Positions 32,436-44,080 of a stretch of 64,000 bases of DNA are shown one piece after another. The stretch is taken from positions 372,001-436,000 of the forward strand of contig JAGEMR010000006.1 of NCBI GenBank assembly GCA_021030915.1, read 5' to 3'. The stretch comes from Astrothelium macrocarpum. Taxonomy: Eukaryota > Ascomycota > Dothideomycetes > Trypetheliales > Trypetheliaceae. Both the position numbers and the translations under genes were made by a program. The notes under the pieces were generated by a model. The model did no database searches. It was not told the origin of the DNA and worked only from the letters and a program-made list of their open reading frames with translations. Within the stretch, counting starts at the first letter, position 1. Every line of letters begins with the position of its first letter.

Positions 32436-35400
32436 ATGGACGTCGAAGAACCTCAGTCATTTAGCAATCTTGAGAACCCGCAGCAACAGACTTCGCTACA
32501 ACGGCTCAAATCTCTTGAGAATGACGACGTTAGTCTTGAGGACAAGCTCAATGAAATTTCAAATATCCTAGGATTTCAAACAGGTGCATTGCAATCGGAT
32601 TCTACAAATCTACAGGGTAGTCAGCCAAAACAACGTCACCATGCACGTCTCGAATGGGTGCTACGATGGCTCCTTAACAAACTTCAGTCACTCAATGAAT
32701 CCGGACAGATGTAGGTTTATTTGGCTAATGGTTTAATCTTGGTAATCAAGCTGAATGAATGCCTCAGAACGGAAGAAACCCCCCAAATTTGGCGAAGCCT
32801 CCGGGTTATTTGCCAATGCTTGCCGAGATCAAGAGTGGTACATCAACTAATTTCGGTCCAAATCCTGTCTTCTCTCGAAAAGTCGCTTGATTGTCTGGTT
32901 GAGGTGCTTCGGAAGGACTTTGGGAATGCAAAAACGCCAGCGAAGCTTGAAGACAGAACTCACCTGGGTAAGAGAAAAAGATCTAGCAGCCTGGACAGAG
33001 ATCTACAGCTTGATTGCGATACCTCTATCCAAAATTCTCTGGATTCATTCGTAGCTATATCAGTATTCCTGGATTATCTCAATACTCTGTTACGGGATGA
33101 TGTACCCAAAGAAGACGAGCACGTCCGGGAGCAACTCAAGGCCATGGTACGAAATGTCAATTCAGAAGCGCCCCACAGTTTGTCTAATTGGCTAAAATGT
33201 ATCAATCACGCTGTGCTCAACATGTCTGTCTCAAAGCCGTCATTGATACAACATCACAACTGGAACTGGCTCCAGCCTATCCTTCCAATTTGGGAGAGTC
33301 AGAAGTCGGACATGGCGACGGTGAGATCTGCTTCGACCATCATAGATCCTTATGCTAACTTTAAAGGCCCTTTTCTCTCAGCATTGCTTGGTGCCAGCCT
33401 CGATCTTGCTTGCACGGCTTTCATCCAAAATCGCAACGATAAAGCTGAAGGAGGCACACTACAGTGTTGAAGAAACCGATATCGCCACCCTCAAAGCCAC
33501 TTTGAATAGCCTTGAACGAATATTTGCCAGGAACTTTTTTCAGCCAGCACTTGTTCACAGAACGTCGACAAATCCCAAGGATGCCCCGACAGGATTAAAT
33601 TGGTCCGCGACTATCACTGAGTCGGATGGGGCTAGATCGGATGCAAATGTTGAATATTTTGATTCAGCATTGAATAGTCTCTTTGATGCAGCTAAAGGAG
33701 ATTCTGTTGACCTTTCATACCATACTCTTGTTCGCCAAGCAATCCCACGATTGCTGGACGTGGCTATTAGATCTTCTGGAATTAATCGTCCAAATAAACA
33801 GCACAAGCTGTGGGCAGAGGTAGTCTTCACTAATCTTGCTCCTTGTATTGGTATCACCGCCTCGAAAGACGCAAAAGATCATTTCCATGCGGATTCAATG
33901 TCGCTTTTGGAATCTATATTACAAATCCTTGCTTCACGAAGGGTATCACTATCGATCAATATTCTTTCAGCCCTCATCGAACGATATACAGGTCTGCTCG
34001 AAAGTTCCATGGTAGTGAAGAGAACGGCGCCGGACTGGAATCTTGTCGCCGCTATTATGGACTTGGATACTGATGTTTTTCTCCCAGTCGAACATCTCCA
34101 GCGCAAGCGTACAGAGACGCAACAAATGATACCTGATGCTCTACTACAGCATCTATCAAAGTTTGAGAGCTCAAGGACTAAGGGCGGTACTTTGAGCGAA
34201 TCAGTAGACCTAAATAGCTCGATTACGACTTGTGCTATTTTGGTAGATCGCATCGTATCTCCGCTCATGCATGCCTATGCCCAGCGCCGTATGCTCGACA
34301 AGTTTTTAAGACTTGTATTCCGCAATTTACATATTCAATACCAGTCGCAAGGCTTCGCTTATACAAAACCAGGTGTAAGCGGCGGTCCCCATAGTCGCCT
34401 CCCGTGGGAAGATGCCAGCGTAGCTAGAACTCTGGCACCATTGGTAGAGAAGCAATTCACTCCACATCAGCTATCTACGCTCATCGACACGTTCATAGCT
34501 CCAGTCCTTGGCATTGTCCAGGATGACAAGAACAAGGAACGTGATTTAAGCAACGATCTCGGCACAGCTTCTCGAGCTTCGGCTGGGGTTTTGTTGATCA
34601 AAATACTCATCGAAGGAATAACAAGTGAAAGCTATCAAGACCAACTTTCGAGCCAACTTGTTTTGATCCAGTCCACTCTTCTCAAATTCCTCCAGCTTTA
34701 TAGTGTGCCGATGTGGAGGTCTAGATGGCTTATCTGGCGCATTTTGTCTCACACACATGTGATTCTTGCCTTATCTAGAAGTCCTGATGTTCCTTACCAA
34801 TTTGGGCATGAAGCAAGTGAACACACATGTCTTCAGCTTGCAATGAATGATTGCCTTGACCCCAAAACGACTTACTCGAATGGTACTGTGGCATACGAGG
34901 CTTTGTCTTTTATTGCCGGTGTAGTTGAAAAGTACACTACAGGAGAAGACATGCTTTCTCATTACGAATGCTTCGAGCGGTTGGCGCAGTTCGCAATCGA
35001 ACGATTTTCGTCTGTAACCGATAGGGCTAGTATTGCGCGATTCAGGTGGGATGGACAATCGCAAAGCATTAAAACCGCGCATAAATTGGCATTCGCCTAC
35101 GTGTACGTGTTTTCAAGATATCCAGTGGTTTTAGAGTGAGTAATCGATATTTCTAGCGTTTCGATATTTATGTGTCTGATGAATGTAGACGTTTGAGCTC
35201 AGCAACGCGGAAGACATTACTCTCCGAGATTTACCGGGTCAAGTCCTGCTTTGAAAGGGCCGGCTTCGTAAAATTGCCTACCGTTGTGAGTACTTGTACT
35301 TTATGGCGCAGATTGGAGGAGTATGCTTTCAATCGCGTGCCAAATAGTATCAAGGGTAAGTCTGATCTTTGTCTACTATGCCCATTCCCGCAGTTGCTAA

Positions 35401-37615
35401 TGCAGAGACGACTAGATGAATTCCTCGATGTCCTTGGACGTGATCCAGGATCTGGGCTGTCTCATGAAGAAAGCGATGCAGCCCTTCTGCGCACTTTGCC
35501 GGCGTCCGCGGACTATGAAAGAATACCATTGACAGCACTCAAGCGAGATCGACGAGAGCGGCTACTCAATTCTCTTACTGAATATCTGGTTCAAAAGGAT
35601 GGGCCTCTTCCGTGCGAGGAATCTTACCGGCAGCGATTCGCTCTGGTACTGAAGTTGATGGAGGTCCCAAACGCAACTGCTGACATTGTAAGTCATCATG
35701 GATAAAGCGTGAAAGTTTTCTAACAAAATAGCAGAGCACCAATTTTTTGACATTGTGGAGAATTGCCAATGTGTTAGATGCCGTGAACGAAAACTCAGAT
35801 TCGATGGATTCTATCTACTATAGCTTTGAAGAGCTCGCAAGGCTAACATTTGGGTACGTTCATTCGTTCAACTGGTTATACTCGGAACTTACTCGAGTGT
35901 TTAGTCATCATCTAGCGACGCTTGATCAAGATCGTAGCCATCGATATGTCACAGAACAGTTTGGCCATGCTAGAAGTCTTTTGAAGGAGAAACAATCGAA
36001 CATGATTGGGCCAGCCACTATGATCTTGTTGACGGTCATATTCTCTCTTTGGGATGAATCCAAGGTGAAGGCTTCGCTTCTGAATTCAGCCGAAGAAAAT
36101 CAAATTGTGGCCAGGGATTATATCAGAATGCTGTGTGAATTACTTCACGTAGAAGTCAGCGCTTGCTCTGGATCTTTTCGAAGCATGGCATTTCGATCAG
36201 CTTTCATCGCAGCTTCAAAATTGCCTCGAGAAGTAGCAGCTTATCATGCGTTCGCTGAAACTGATGGTATGCGCTGGTGTTATTTTTCTGGTGTGGGACT
36301 AACCAAGCACTTGTAGGCCAAAACTCTCTCCGTGCCCTAGAGCATTTGATTCGAAATTGGCTCGAAAAGTCTCTTGAGGAGGATCCAGCAACAGAGACTC
36401 ACCGATATTTGCAAGCCCTTGCTTTTCGAGCTATTTCGGGAGGAGGTTTGAAAACAAGACCCTCGGTTGATTTGAAGGCCGTTTCCGCAATACTGAATGG
36501 TAGTGAGTGTAGACTATTATTCGTGGAATTACGCTTCTGACATGGATAGATTTGCGGATGCATGACCGGGCGCTTGTCCTCGATGCTTTCAAAGACGATC
36601 TTCACGCTCTTGACATGCAGTCCAGGCTTGCTCTGTGCAAACAGCTTCTCTCGGCAGAAGAAGCAGTATTGAATAAAAATGCATCACTCCTACGAGTCGT
36701 CATTACGTCTCTGGAAGGTGAGGGCCAAGGCTTTTGCTATAAAATGCTGGACTTGTTACTGATTCTCGCAGTCGAAAAAGGTGATAATACAGTATCAACC
36801 AGCTCACGGAATCTTCTTCCTACTTTATGTGATCGGTTGCTAAAGGTGAAAGATATTCAGGCTTTCTCCGAGGTTTCAGATTGCATTCTCTTGGTCTTAC
36901 GTGATAAAGTAAGTCGATTTACAGTTTTAATTGAACTGCTTGCTGATGTGGTTAGCACTGGCTGGTTTCTCAGTATGGTCTCGACACATTGATTTCCATG
37001 CTCATCGAATTCAATTCTTCCGCTGGACCCCAGCTGGTCGCTTCATCTGGCAGAATAGTATATCGCCGTCTCTGTACCATCCTACACACTGCAATTAACC
37101 GGCATCGTGCGAACTTCGGTGGACGCTTTCATCTCTTGCTTCCGTTACTCGCCGTTCTACTCAACGCTTTATTCATTCCGGACAGCCGCTCTTACTCATC
37201 TCGCGTGCGTGCGCCACTCTGGCTTACTCACAAGACAGCCGAATTCGGTGCAGAAGAAGGCGCGGCTTTTGCGAGCCTGCTGACGTCACTTTGTGAACCG
37301 ACTGTGTCTTCAGTAACGACGCGTAAATCGCAGCGTAGTGGACATGCTGGCCTTGTAGATGAGACTCGCAAAGCACGCGCATATGCAGGTCAATTCGTGC
37401 AGAATCTGCTGATGGAGTTCTGTCAAGCCCAGCTACGAGGTAGGCTGCTGCCTGAGGTTAGGAAACGACTGATGCCTGGGATCTACGCTACTGTTAATGT
37501 GGTGAGTGAGGATGGGCTTAAAGCAATGAATGCCGCTTTGGATGGGAGCGCGCGGGCATTATGGAAAAGCTTGTATGATGATTGGAGGAGGTTCGGCATA
37601 TCAAAGGAGCGATAG
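32436..37615 (+). CDS. urb2: Urb2/Npa2, nucleolar 27S pre-rRNA processing factor
   Basis: Nine exons: 32436-32710, 32768-33320, 33382-35135, 35189-35355, 35416-35687, 35735-36266, 36317-36502, 36550-36908 and 36974-37615. The sum is exactly 1580 codons (1579 aa). All introns are 47-65 nt with GTNNGN-type donors and branch points such as GCTAAC, GACTAAC and CTGAC. The product is a long helical-repeat protein with few recognisable motifs except at the end, where LLMEFCQAQLRGRLLPEVRK and AALDGSARALWKSLYDDWRR match the Urb2/Npa2 C-terminal domain. Urb2 works with Urb1 in an early pre-60S complex. Two points are soft: intron 4 (35356-35415) is 60 nt, in frame and stop-free, and intron 5 has a TAGCAG double acceptor. 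Confidence 0.87.
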
Positions 37616-38028
37616 GCATAGATCTGATCGACTATCCAACGGCTACTGGACACAGTATCCAATTGGAAAGTACGGAATTCAATTCCTTGGTTTCAGGATG
37701 GTTTGGGAGATGTAGCTCTGATGGCCTGGATGATGCGTCCGGGCGCCTCCGTCCCACAATGGGAGAGATGACAGTGACGCAAGCTACGGACAACCGTTGA
37801 ATGCCCCGCCGCCCCACCCTTACCCTGTTCTTCCGTCGGAATCAGCAAGACAATTTTTCGGTTCTTACTCTGACTTCTGTGTATCCCGAGGTTTCCACTT
37901 TCCAATTGCATCACTGCTTTCCAGGGTACTTTGAATTTGCTTCTCCTCACTCACGATTTCCTCAATCCAGCCTCAATCGATCGATTTACACATTTGTATA
38001 GCTCCAGGCCTGCAGTCAATCAACCACA
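37616..38028. promoter_or_regulatory. urb2 3' region and fba1 promoter
   Basis: 413 bp between tandem genes; a TC-rich leader precedes fba1. Nothing else seen. Confidence 0.5.
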
Positions 38029-39266
38029 ATGGGTGTCAAAGATATCCTTAAGCGCAAAGAGGGCGTGATTGTCGGCGAGGATGTAAAGAACGTAAGTTGC
38101 TCAAAAGCAATGTGTACTATAGACTCCTAATCTTTCCGCGTCATCCCAGCTTTTCAAGTACGCGCAAGAGCACAATTTTGCCATTCCTGCGATAAACGTG
38201 ACATCTTCCTCCACGGTTGTTGCTGCGCTTGAGGCTGCTCGAGATGCCAAGTCTCCAATAATCCTTCAAACTTCTCAGGGTGGTGCTGCATACTTTGCCG
38301 GTAAAGGTGTTGCAAACGACAAGCAGCAAGCTTCAATACAGGGTGCTGTCGCTGCTGCTCACTTCGTCCGGAGCGTTGCCCCCATCTATGGCATTCCCGT
38401 TGTTATGCACACCGACCACTGCGCAAAGAAGCTCTTGCCATGGCTAGACGGTATGCTGACAGCCGACGAAGCTTACTTCAAGGAGCACAACGAACCGTTG
38501 TTCAGCTCCCACATGATTGATTTGTCCGAAGAGCCGGTCGAATACAACATCCAAACCACCAAGAAATATCTGGAGCGCGCGGCACCATTGAAGCAATGGT
38601 TGGAAATGGTGCGTTGAGTGACCCTGGCACCGATCCGTAACTTCTGACGTGAGCTAGGAAATTGGCATCACTGGCGGTGAAGAGGATGGTGTCAACAACG
38701 AAGACGTTGACAACAACTCCCTCTACACTCAGCCGGAAGACATTTACGAAATCTACAAGACTCTTTCGCCTGTCAGCCCGTACTTCTCGATTGCTGCTGG
38801 TTTCGGGAACGTCCACGGTGTGTACAAACCTGGTAATGTGAAGCTCCATCCGGAACTACTGAAGAAGCACCAATCATATGTCAAGGAACAGTGAGTACCT
38901 GAACAAGATGCAATGACTGCACAACTAAACGTTTTTAGGACCAAATCATCGGACGACAAGCCCGTCTTTCTCGTTTTCCACGGCGGGTCTGGTTCGTCCA
39001 AACAGGAATACTTGGACGCTATCAGCTACGGCGTTGTCAAGGTAAATCTTGACACTGATCTTCAATGGGCTTATCTCACTGGTATTCGTGACTACGTGCT
39101 CAACAAAAAGGACTACATCATGTCTCAAGTCGGCAACCCTGATGGGCCCGATAAGCCCAACAAGAAGTTTTACGATCCACGTGTCTGGGTTCGAGAGGGC
39201 GAGAAAACGATGAGTGCGCGTGTGGCTGAAGCTCTCAAGGACTTTAATACTGCTGGTCAGATTTGA
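38029..39266 (+). CDS. fba1: fructose-1,6-bisphosphate aldolase, class II
   Basis: Four exons: 38029-38091, 38150-38608, 38658-38890 and 38939-39266, total 360 aa, matching yeast Fba1 length. Introns are 48-58 nt. Begins MGVKDILKRKEGVIVGEDVK; the metal-binding region VVMHTDHCAKK lies near residue 105-115, FVNVHG-like GFGNVHGVYK near 245, HGGSGSS and VVKVNLDTDLQWAY near 265-300, all class II aldolase signatures. It is a zinc-dependent cytosolic enzyme that interconverts fructose-1,6-bisphosphate with DHAP and glyceraldehyde-3-phosphate in glycolysis and gluconeogenesis. Codon use is moderately biased to C-ending codons, as expected for high expression. Confidence 0.96.
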
Positions 39267-40584
39267 GAGGGACGCAATTGGGAAGGAAAGTTTTTAATTT
39301 GGAAGTATCATGTAGTGTGACACGAGAATTCGACGCCATACATGCACGAAGCGGAGACTCGCTCACCTGATTCCTCATGTATCCTCGTCTAATTAGTGGG
39401 CATGCATACAATATTGTGCTGATCTCGCTGCCTTTCCACTCGCGCATTGCAGACCTAGCGTTGCCCGATACGCTACGAAGTTGAAAACACAGAGTAAAGT
39501 GAATGCATCTACACATCAACCAATGCATCCAGTCGATATAGGCGACTGTGTACCCATGTTAGAAATATATTGAAAGGAAGTCTGCTTAAACGGAACTCGT
39601 TCTGGAGCTGCCGGGTAGAATTGCAAGGTCGTTTGCCCGGTTGGTGTGGAGATTACGCCCGACAGAACAAGGGGGCCACTAATGTAAAGGAGTGGTCCAG
39701 AATGGTGTTGTCTCTGCGTAAGGCTTTCAATTAAATCGTCCCAGCGGTAGTGGAATGACGGGCCGATGCAAATGCTAGCAGATAATGCCTTTATCAACGC
39801 TGGGCGAGTATGCAAACTTGTTCCTCGGTCTCTCCAAATAGCGCTAGCCTCTTTTTGGCTTCGCGATGGTGCTGAAGGATGCCTTATTTTGAGCCTCATT
39901 CAACACTTCTCGTCTTACTAGTGAAGCACAACCTTTGCCCGATGCTGTGCCACAACCAATGGATCACCATCCATTGGCCAAGGAAACGTACCGGAGCCTC
40001 ACATTCACCCCGTGACAGTCCGATGGCCACTTCTCATTCGTCTTGTTTCACCTTGAACGTGAGCAAGCGTCTCACTACCTAGTGTTCACTGGCCTTAAAA
40101 TCCAACGCCAGCCCCCGTTGGTCGCTGTCACTATGATTTATCTGGCTGCATTCTTCATGCATGAGGCTCTGCTGTCCCAAGGACTCGTATGCCGGGGGAA
40201 GGTGCAAGCTAGAAGGAGGATTTCCTCCGCGCGCAATTTGCGAACCAGTGCTTAGAAGAGGTAGCCCACAGCGGCTCGCACTGCATAGGAAACTATACTT
40301 TTTCTTTGTCACGGATGTAACAAGTCTATCTGAGTGCGGCTTTGAGTGGCCTGAGGCTCTGTTGAAGAAGTGGCCAAAAGGGCCGCTGCATGCCCTTATG
40401 GCACAGCCTTTCTCTGCATGTCATTCATTGCCTTCTCTGCTTCGAACAAAAGTAGTCGTCTTTTAAACATCTGGTGCTTGCTAACCAATCAAACATTGGC
40501 GGATGATTTCTCTTGCCGTCTCAATCCGAGGGAAATTTTGTCCGCAGCCAGATAGGAGAGGCATGATCTTCGCAATTTCTACGT
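39267..40584. other. intergenic region between fba1 and the F-box gene
   Basis: 1.3 kb. The longest ORF is 127 codons on the minus strand (39899-39516); its product (MRLKIRHPSAPSRSQKEAS...) resembles nothing I know and has no splice context. I treat it as fortuitous. Nothing else seen. Confidence 0.45.
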
Positions 40585-42491
40585 ATGCCCATTAGTATCG
40601 ACCGACTACCATTTGACATCATCTTTCGTGTTGCATTTTTTCTAGACGTGGAGGACCTGTGCTGCCTGGGCGCCTCATGCAGGTTCTTCAGCCTTGTAGT
40701 CAGGGGAGAGCCGATGTGTCGGCAAGCAATCGAGGTATGCTCTAGATCTGATCAAGGAAACCCTAGCTAAAGCCGATCCAGAGGTTTGCGACATTTACAT
40801 TAGAAGCGACAGACGCGCGGCGTAGTCGGAGATATGCCCGAGCGCTTCACCGATTATTCGAGAGACGGACCGGTTTTGCAGTCTTGAGGCCGCACTCGTT
40901 TGGCGTCGTTGCATTAGCTTCGGACTTTGCATACGCCAAAGGCATGCTCTGTTATATACAAAAACTTGAGATACGACTCTTGAATATTTTTGAATCCTCA
41001 GAGTCTGAGAAGGTTCTATCTATACCTCGACTGCTATTACAGGCAAACCGGGGCCTGAATTTTGACCCTGCTTTTAATCACGTAAATGTACTAAGTTATA
41101 GCGACTGCATACTTACCATCCTAATTGAGGACGACCGAGATTCTCGTGGTTGGCTCGTGATCCTATCTACTTCCGATAACAGGCGCCCGATTTTCAAACG
41201 AGTTGAAACATCATATCGGATTTTTGTTGCCAATGATCATCGTTATCTATACTTTGCCACTCATTCAGAAATTGGAAGCCATGGGCACCACGAATGGATT
41301 GTTCGCGGAATCAGCCTCTCCCCCGACCTCGAACTTGATCCGGAAAATGGCATACGACTCCAGAACCTCGTCGGAGGCGATATCGGCAGCAACGTAGCCT
41401 TCGCCATCCACAACGGCTACTTTTACGCCCTCTCCAACCAAACCTCCTTTGAACTCGAGGAAATCGACTACACCTCCTTCTACACCTGCATGCGCTTCCC
41501 ACTCGACGACCCTTCCCAATCCGCCCTCCAAACCATCGACGACATCTACCGCCGCCAAAACAGCGAGGGCGCCATCAACGACTCCTGGACCGACCTCAGC
41601 CTCCAAGTCGACGAGCGCACCAACGCCCTCCTCATCCTCGAGGCCCGCCGCGAATACCTCGGCAACACCTCCGAACACCACCGCACCTTCTACATCCACC
41701 CAGTCCCCTTCCCGACAACAGACCCCCCTCCCTCTTCCACCGCCGACGACGACAACGACGACGCCAACGACAACGAAACCCGCATCTGGCTTCCCCCGGC
41801 CTCCTACTCCTCATCCTCCCGGCCCCCCGGCTCAGCAATAACCCGCCACCCGGCCAACGACGTCTACATCCCGCTGCTCACGCCCTCGGACAAGCCCCGC
41901 TACGCCCAGCCCCGCGCGCGCCTCCCGCGCGAGATGCACCGCGAGCCGGCGGCGCCCGCCGACGCCGCCACGGCCTTCCTGCTGTGGCAGACGCGCTTCC
42001 GCGCGTACAACCTCGCGTCGGCGTGCTTTGTCGATCTGGTCGAGGACCACGGCGGCGGCGAGCCGTGTCTGCGGCTGCGGGGGGGCGCGCGGCGATTGGC
42101 GAGTCCGCTGGAGGGGCTTGAGGGCGGGCTGAGGAAGGGGGAGGAGGGTGAGGGGAGCGAGGAGAGGTTTGTGCAGGGGCGGGTGAGGCTGTGGCCGGCG
42201 AGGGGGGAGGAGGAGGAGGTGAGGTTGCCGTTTGGGAGGGTGGTGAGGGCGGTGGCGGATGAGCGGACGTTGGTGTATGGGATTGAGGATTGTGAGGATG
42301 GTGGGGGGGAGAAGATTGTCTTGGTGAATTTCGATCCGGAGATTCGGATTGGGAGGCGCGTTGGTGGGAGTGGGGGGGTGGGGGAAGCTGGTGGGGTGGA
42401 GATGAAGGGGAAGGAGCGCGTGGTGGGAGGTGCAGGGGTCGGGGGGGAGATGATGTGGGAGGAGAAGGCGCAGTATTTGAGTTTGGAGTAA
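40585..42491 (+). CDS. F-box protein of unknown target
   Basis: Two exons, 40585-40734 and 40782-42491 (47-nt intron GTATGC ... GATCCAG, branch GCTAAAG), 619 aa. The N-terminus is an F-box: LPFDIIFRVAFFLDVEDLCC followed by LGASCRFFSLVVRGEP (residues about 7-45), so it should dock to Skp1 in an SCF ubiquitin ligase. The rest has scattered beta-strand-like segments (for example DSRGWLVILSTSDNRRPIF) but no repeat family I can name. From about 41380 the base composition turns C-rich and from about 42050 G-rich; the last ~150 residues are consequently Gly/Glu/Val/Arg-rich (GGVGEAGGVEMKGKERVVGG). It is convergent with the poly-Q protein gene. Confidence 0.82.
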
Positions 42492-42989
42492 TAATACGTA
42501 CACACACGGCGGTCTTGTTTTTGGGAGTGTGAAAGCCTGTTTATCGGTAGGACATAGTTGCAGATTTAACATTGTGCAATGGAAATTGTATTGGGTGGAG
42601 TATATTCAACTGAAACTATCAGACTAATCTGTGTAACGACTGCCCCCACCTGATCCAAGATCGAACCTAGATATTCGTGCAACTGTTGAATCCCAATAAA
42701 ACCAACCGAAAAGGATAATTCTTCGTTGCCGATCACCCCTTCTTTAACGCCTTCGATGATGCCAAGGAAACCGGTGAGGGGGATTCAACGCCTTGGAGCC
42801 GCCCATGATGGATTTCTCACGTGCGACTCACTCCAACGAGAAAACAAAAGCATTCTTTCAATCATTGTGCAGCCTCTCAAAACTCTATTTCCCAGTCAGA
42901 TTGCTACCAACGCCATGTACCATATCCTTGATATCTGCTTCCTCAGCCCGCCAATAGACCTGACCCATTAATTTGCTCTATTCTCTCCC
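42492..42989. other. convergent intergenic region, F-box gene / poly-Q protein gene
   Basis: 498 bp between facing stops. CACGTG at 42818-42823. No gene seen. Confidence 0.5.
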
Positions 42990-43415
42990 TCACAATTCGC
43001 ACCCGTCCATGTCCCGCACCAAGCATGCTACTTGCGCCCGCTTCGCCGCTTCAGCTACGAGTGTAAAGTCTCGCAAGAATGGGGTCGTCTCCGGTTGGGA
43101 GCCCATGTGCCGAGCGGGGTGCACATTGGATTGCTGCTGCTGTTGCTGCATTGCTGGTGCCTGCTGCTGCTGCGGCGAGGCGAAGTAGCCTTGATGGGGT
43201 TGTGTGTGTGCTGGTTGGGACGGCATTTGCGGTGGAAACGGAACAAAGGATTGAGTGGTAGGATAGGTGGTCGGCGATGGGAGGGGAGCGGAGGTGGTTG
43301 ATGGATTACGTTCGAGGGTAGGTGGCATATTGATGGACGATGTGGTTGATGTGAGGGAAGAGAGGCTGCTTGATGAGGGGAAAGCGGTTGAGTTGGTGGT
43401 TGATGAGGCTTCCAT
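42990..43415 (-). CDS. small Gln/Ser/Pro-rich protein with a conserved-looking C-terminal helix
   Basis: Single exon of 141 aa if it starts at MEASSTTNS (43415); an in-frame ATG at 43487 would add 24 residues. The N-terminal 100 residues are low complexity: Ser/Thr runs, Pro-rich (PLPSPTTYPTTQSFVPFPPQ) and two Gln runs (PQQQQAPAMQQQQQQ). The last 35 residues (FLRDFTLVAEAAKRAQVACL ... RDM) form an amphipathic helix rich in Ala and basic residues that looks like the functional part. I do not recognise a named family. The gene lies in a C-rich to G-rich skew island, which may inflate the low-complexity part. Convergent with the F-box gene, divergent from kti12. Confidence 0.65.
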   Translation of the reverse strand: MEASSTTNSTAFPSSSSLSSLTSTTSSINMPPTLERNPSTTSAPLPSPTTYPTTQSFVPFPPQMPSQPAHTQPHQGYFASPQQQQAPAMQQQQQQSNVHPARHMGSQPETTPFLRDFTLVAEAAKRAQVACLVRDMDGCEL

Positions 43416-44080
43416 GCTCACTATAGCATGGGTTTGAGTCGTTATCGATAGTGAGAGATTAAAGAGATGGGATAAAGGGACGGACAACCTTGCGATGGTG
43501 ATGGTTTCGGCACAAAGTTGAAGAAAGAAAAGGCACGTGGGTTGGGTTCATTAAAGAGAGACAAACGACTGGGGTAGCTGGGAGAGGTCGTGTGGCCTTG
43601 TTTCGGTTCGGTCAGGCGTGGGATTTGGTCGAAAAGCAAGACACAGCATGCGGCTAAAGGGCAATGTAAGCACGCGGCCAGGCCTCGGCCTTTCCTTCAC
43701 CACTCCCACAAGCGGAGTGACGGAGTAACACAAGTGTGCCCGCTTCGGGTAAAGAGGATGACGATGACGACGGTTACGAAGGCCAGCTGTTTCGATTATT
43801 TCCTGGTGCCCTTCAGCCTCGCCCAGCTTTGTCCAGCTTGTCCAGCTTGAGCATGTTGCCCTTCCTCTCGGCTGCTTTCTCCACATAAACGCATCACCCA
43901 TGTGCATGTTTAGTTCCCCCCACCTTGCATTGCTCCGCTGTTCCCTTCCCGAGTCTCCCCCCTGACCGCCTTCGCTTCCTTTCCTTGCGCCTCTTGTTTC
44001 TGCCGTTGCCACTGCGTCATCTCCAACATCTGCTCGCTCATTACGATATTCGACGACGAGTCTCCCCCCTTCTGATCCGA
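43416..44080. promoter_or_regulatory. bidirectional promoter, poly-Q protein gene / kti12
   Basis: 665 bp; pyrimidine-rich leader before kti12 and CACGTG at 43534-43539 upstream of the poly-Q gene. A minus-strand ORF here (228 codons, 44237-43551) overlaps the kti12 start and is rejected as a shadow. Confidence 0.5.

Noticed and set aside
39516..39899. 127-codon minus-strand ORF between fba1 and the F-box gene
   Set aside because: Composition is not protein-like for this genome, no splice context and no recognisable motif.
41980..42490. Skew islands as foreign (horizontally acquired) DNA
   Set aside because: The islands begin and end inside ordinary conserved genes (RNA1, dap2, spt2, transporter), so composition changed in place rather than by insertion.
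41832..42572. Three long overlapping minus-strand ORFs (200-246 codons) antisense to the F-box gene
   Set aside because: G-rich coding sequence lacks stops in the antisense frames; products are Pro/His-rich simple sequence.
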